Source: a bacterium
GTDB lineage: Bacteria > SAR324 > XYD2-FULL-50-16
NCBI GenBank assembly: GCA_018830885.1
Contig: JAHJRI010000123.1
Span: 1 to 32,132, forward strand
DNA length: 32,132 nt
Direction of reading: 5' to 3'
This document shows, piece by piece, positions 30,809-32,132 of the stretch. Below the pieces are notes generated by a model. It worked only from the letters and a program-made list of their open reading frames with translations, did not search any database and was not told the DNA's origin. The stretch's first letter is position 1, and each line of letters opens with the position of its first letter. A program made the position numbers and the translations under genes.

Positions 30809-31858
30809 TTAAGTGTCCAGTTCATCAATGGTTTCAATAAAGGCGATGATGTTTTCGGCAGGGACGTAATCCAGGTCATAGGCAGGCGCGAGAATCAGAC
30901 CCGCCGGCCCGAGCGACCTGGCTCTGGTCAGCACTTCCCGGCGGATCTGGTCGGGTGTTCCGTGGGTCCACTGAAAAGCGGTTCCAACGCTTCCCCAGAT
31001 GGCAATCTGATCCCCGAATGTTTTTTTGATGGACAGGGCGTCCATACAATCCGGCTGCACCGGGTTGATGACATGAATCCCGATTTCTATGAGGTCAGGG
31101 ATCAAGTCGGTGAAATTGCCGTCGCAATGGTAAAAAACGAGCAGTTCCGGAGATTCCTCCCGTGCCAGCCTGATGACCCGGGCCAGCCTGGTTTTGAAGA
31201 ACTCGCGCCACATTGGCAGGCTGATCATCAATCCGGTCGGCGAAGCGACATCATCGTCCAGGATCAGGATATCCACACCGCTGCGCGCCAGGATCAGTGC
31301 GTTATGAACGAGGATGGCGGTCAACTGATCCAGCAGAAAGTGAGCGAGTTCCGGATACTCAACCATATCCAGCAGAAACCGTTCAAAACCCCGCAGGCGG
31401 GTGGCGATTTCAAACATCACCCCTCCCAGGTGGGGCGGCGCCCCGGCCACGGCCAACCCCTCATCGTGCCAGCGGGAAACCTGCTCTTTCAGCCCCCGGT
31501 ACCGGTCCGGATGTGTGAGATCCGGAAAAATATATGCTTTCAGCTGATTCAGGGACTCAATGGCACCCAGCGGACCCTCCCCATTCAATTCGGGATGATA
31601 GTTCCACTCAAAGTAGGTGTGCAGTTGGGCGGTGCTTCCCATATGCACGTCAAGTGGCAGACGGTTCAGGTATCCCAGGAACTTTTTCTGACTGGGTGGC
31701 GCATGAAACTCGGCAAAACGAATGTCCAGGGCAAAACCGCGATCGGGGTCGGGAATGCCGGGTATCTCAAGGTCCTGTGAAAAGAATCCCAGGGCCCTCG
31801 GAATCCGGTCGGGCACCTGGCATCTCAGCGCTGACATGACACGTTCTCGGGAATTCAT
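30809..31858 (-). CDS. Uroporphyrinogen decarboxylase (UroD)/methyltransferase-family protein
   Basis: 349 residues. The start MNSRERVMSALRCQVPDRIP is the classical opening of the URO-D/MtaA/CmuA superfamily. A metal-binding HCDGN near residue 237 matches the His/Cys zinc site of corrinoid-dependent methyltransferases such as MtaA/MtbA instead of true uroporphyrinogen decarboxylase. VINPVQP and the late IWGSVGT follow. Such proteins in anaerobes move methyl groups between methoxy compounds or methylamines, a corrinoid protein and a thiol or tetrahydrofolate. No corrinoid protein gene is adjacent in the window, so the substrate is open. An AGAGG site precedes the ATG. Confidence 0.85.
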   Translation of the reverse strand: MNSRERVMSALRCQVPDRIPRALGFFSQDLEIPGIPDPDRGFALDIRFAEFHAPPSQKKFLGYLNRLPLDVHMGSTAQLHTYFEWNYHPELNGEGPLGAIESLNQLKAYIFPDLTHPDRYRGLKEQVSRWHDEGLAVAGAPPHLGGVMFEIATRLRGFERFLLDMVEYPELAHFLLDQLTAILVHNALILARSGVDILILDDDVASPTGLMISLPMWREFFKTRLARVIRLAREESPELLVFYHCDGNFTDLIPDLIEIGIHVINPVQPDCMDALSIKKTFGDQIAIWGSVGTAFQWTHGTPDQIRREVLTRARSLGPAGLILAPAYDLDYVPAENIIAFIETIDELDT

Positions 31859-31867
31859 ACGCCTCTT

Positions 31868-31893
31868 GACAGTAGACAGTGACAGTAGACAGG
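31868..31893. repeat. Tandem 13-mer upstream of the UroD-family gene
   Basis: GACAGTAGACAGT (31868-31880) is followed directly by GACAGTAGACAGG (31881-31893), two near-identical units about 10 nt upstream of the start codon, in the 5' leader. It may be simple slippage or a binding site; nothing further can be said. Confidence 0.5.
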
Positions 31894-31994
31894 GATTTTA
31901 AGGGTGACTTACCCAGTCTTTAACACAGGTTATCAAAACTGGCAAAAAGGGGGGTTATGCGCCCAATGGAATTGAATGCATCGGTTTCGGAAGA

Positions 31995-32132
31995 CTAATG
32001 GTTTTTGAGGAGTTCTCTCAGGGCCTCTGGAATGAAATTAACTATCTCCGTAACCTGGCCTGCAGGGGTGGGATTGGCGATTTTACCAGCCAGCCGGTTT
32101 ACATGAGCGGCCATAAATGCTGCCTCGGCAAT
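31995..32132 (-). CDS. C-terminal fragment, possible ADP-dependent NAD(P)H-hydrate dehydratase (partial at window edge)
   Basis: 45 in-frame codons plus TAG stop (31995-31997) continue beyond the right edge. The fragment contains EAAFMAAHVNRLAGKIAN and TEIVNFIPEALREL. The pattern AG-x-LA, a glycine, then EI-x3-IP-x-AL resembles the C-terminus of YjeF/NnrD-type hydrate dehydratases, which repair damaged NAD(P)H. The match is short and remembered, so the function is tentative, while the coding call is fairly safe. It is on the same strand as the UroD-family gene, 136 nt upstream. Confidence 0.6.
   Translation of the reverse strand: MAEAAFMAAHVNRLAGKIANPTPAGQVTEIVNFIPEALRELLKNH

Overview
The window reads as a chromosomal segment of a moderately GC-rich, anaerobic Gram-negative bacterium, most likely a sulfate-reducer-type member of the Desulfobacterota. 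This is an inference. It rests on an aldehyde:ferredoxin oxidoreductase homologue, a UroD/methyltransferase-family protein, an archaeal-type LOR/SDH (ornithine cyclodeaminase-like) protein, an AF1514-like small protein and outer-membrane beta-barrel candidates. No rRNA, tRNA, phage, transposase gene or CRISPR array was seen.

Layout. 383-2236 (+) is an aldehyde ferredoxin oxidoreductase. It converges on a minus-strand DNA-repair block: recC (11385-8080), recB (8083-4511) and recD (4503-2704), with overlapping or nearly touching ends, followed by an alkyltransferase-like gene (2616-2281). Next on the minus strand are a LOR/SDH-domain protein (12779-11685) and a GNAT acetyltransferase (13757-13284) with its own terminator. 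From 14 to 22.5 kb the plus strand carries two tandem paralogous secreted beta-barrel candidates (14224-17428), an orphan membrane histidine kinase (17717-19927), a DRG-like TGS GTPase (20332-21324) and a YheT-type alpha/beta hydrolase (21494-22468). A Tat/lipobox metallo-beta-lactamase-fold protein (23597-22530), an AF1514-like protein and an SDR oxidoreductase follow on the minus strand. The right third has fewer genes and looks accessory: hipBA (26649-28174), a possible Cys-containing small protein, a Fic protein (30208-28673), a UroD-family protein (31858-30809) and the 3' end of a possible NAD(P)H-hydrate dehydratase at the right edge.

The most unusual content is between genes. Ten short non-coding elements (about 130-220 bp) are present, built from two separable parts: a terminal-inverted-repeat shell and a hairpin-rich body. 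Three shells (ends GTAACTATTCA, AGGGCACCTTGATT and GGGTGCACCAAA) and three bodies (alpha, beta and a REP-like gamma) occur in several combinations. The alpha body is in all three shells, the GTAACTATTCA shell carries alpha or beta, and the GGGTGCACC shell carries alpha or gamma. Perfect 8-bp target duplications flank five of the elements (CAATTTCG, ACAGGATC, TTTTTGTT, ACGATCTC, CGCCCATC), so these moved as discrete units. The stems differ between copies with compensating changes on both arms, so base pairing, not primary sequence, appears to be maintained. No transposase lies in the window, so mobility must be supplied in trans. This modular, shell-swapping MITE family is the best candidate for something not previously described here.
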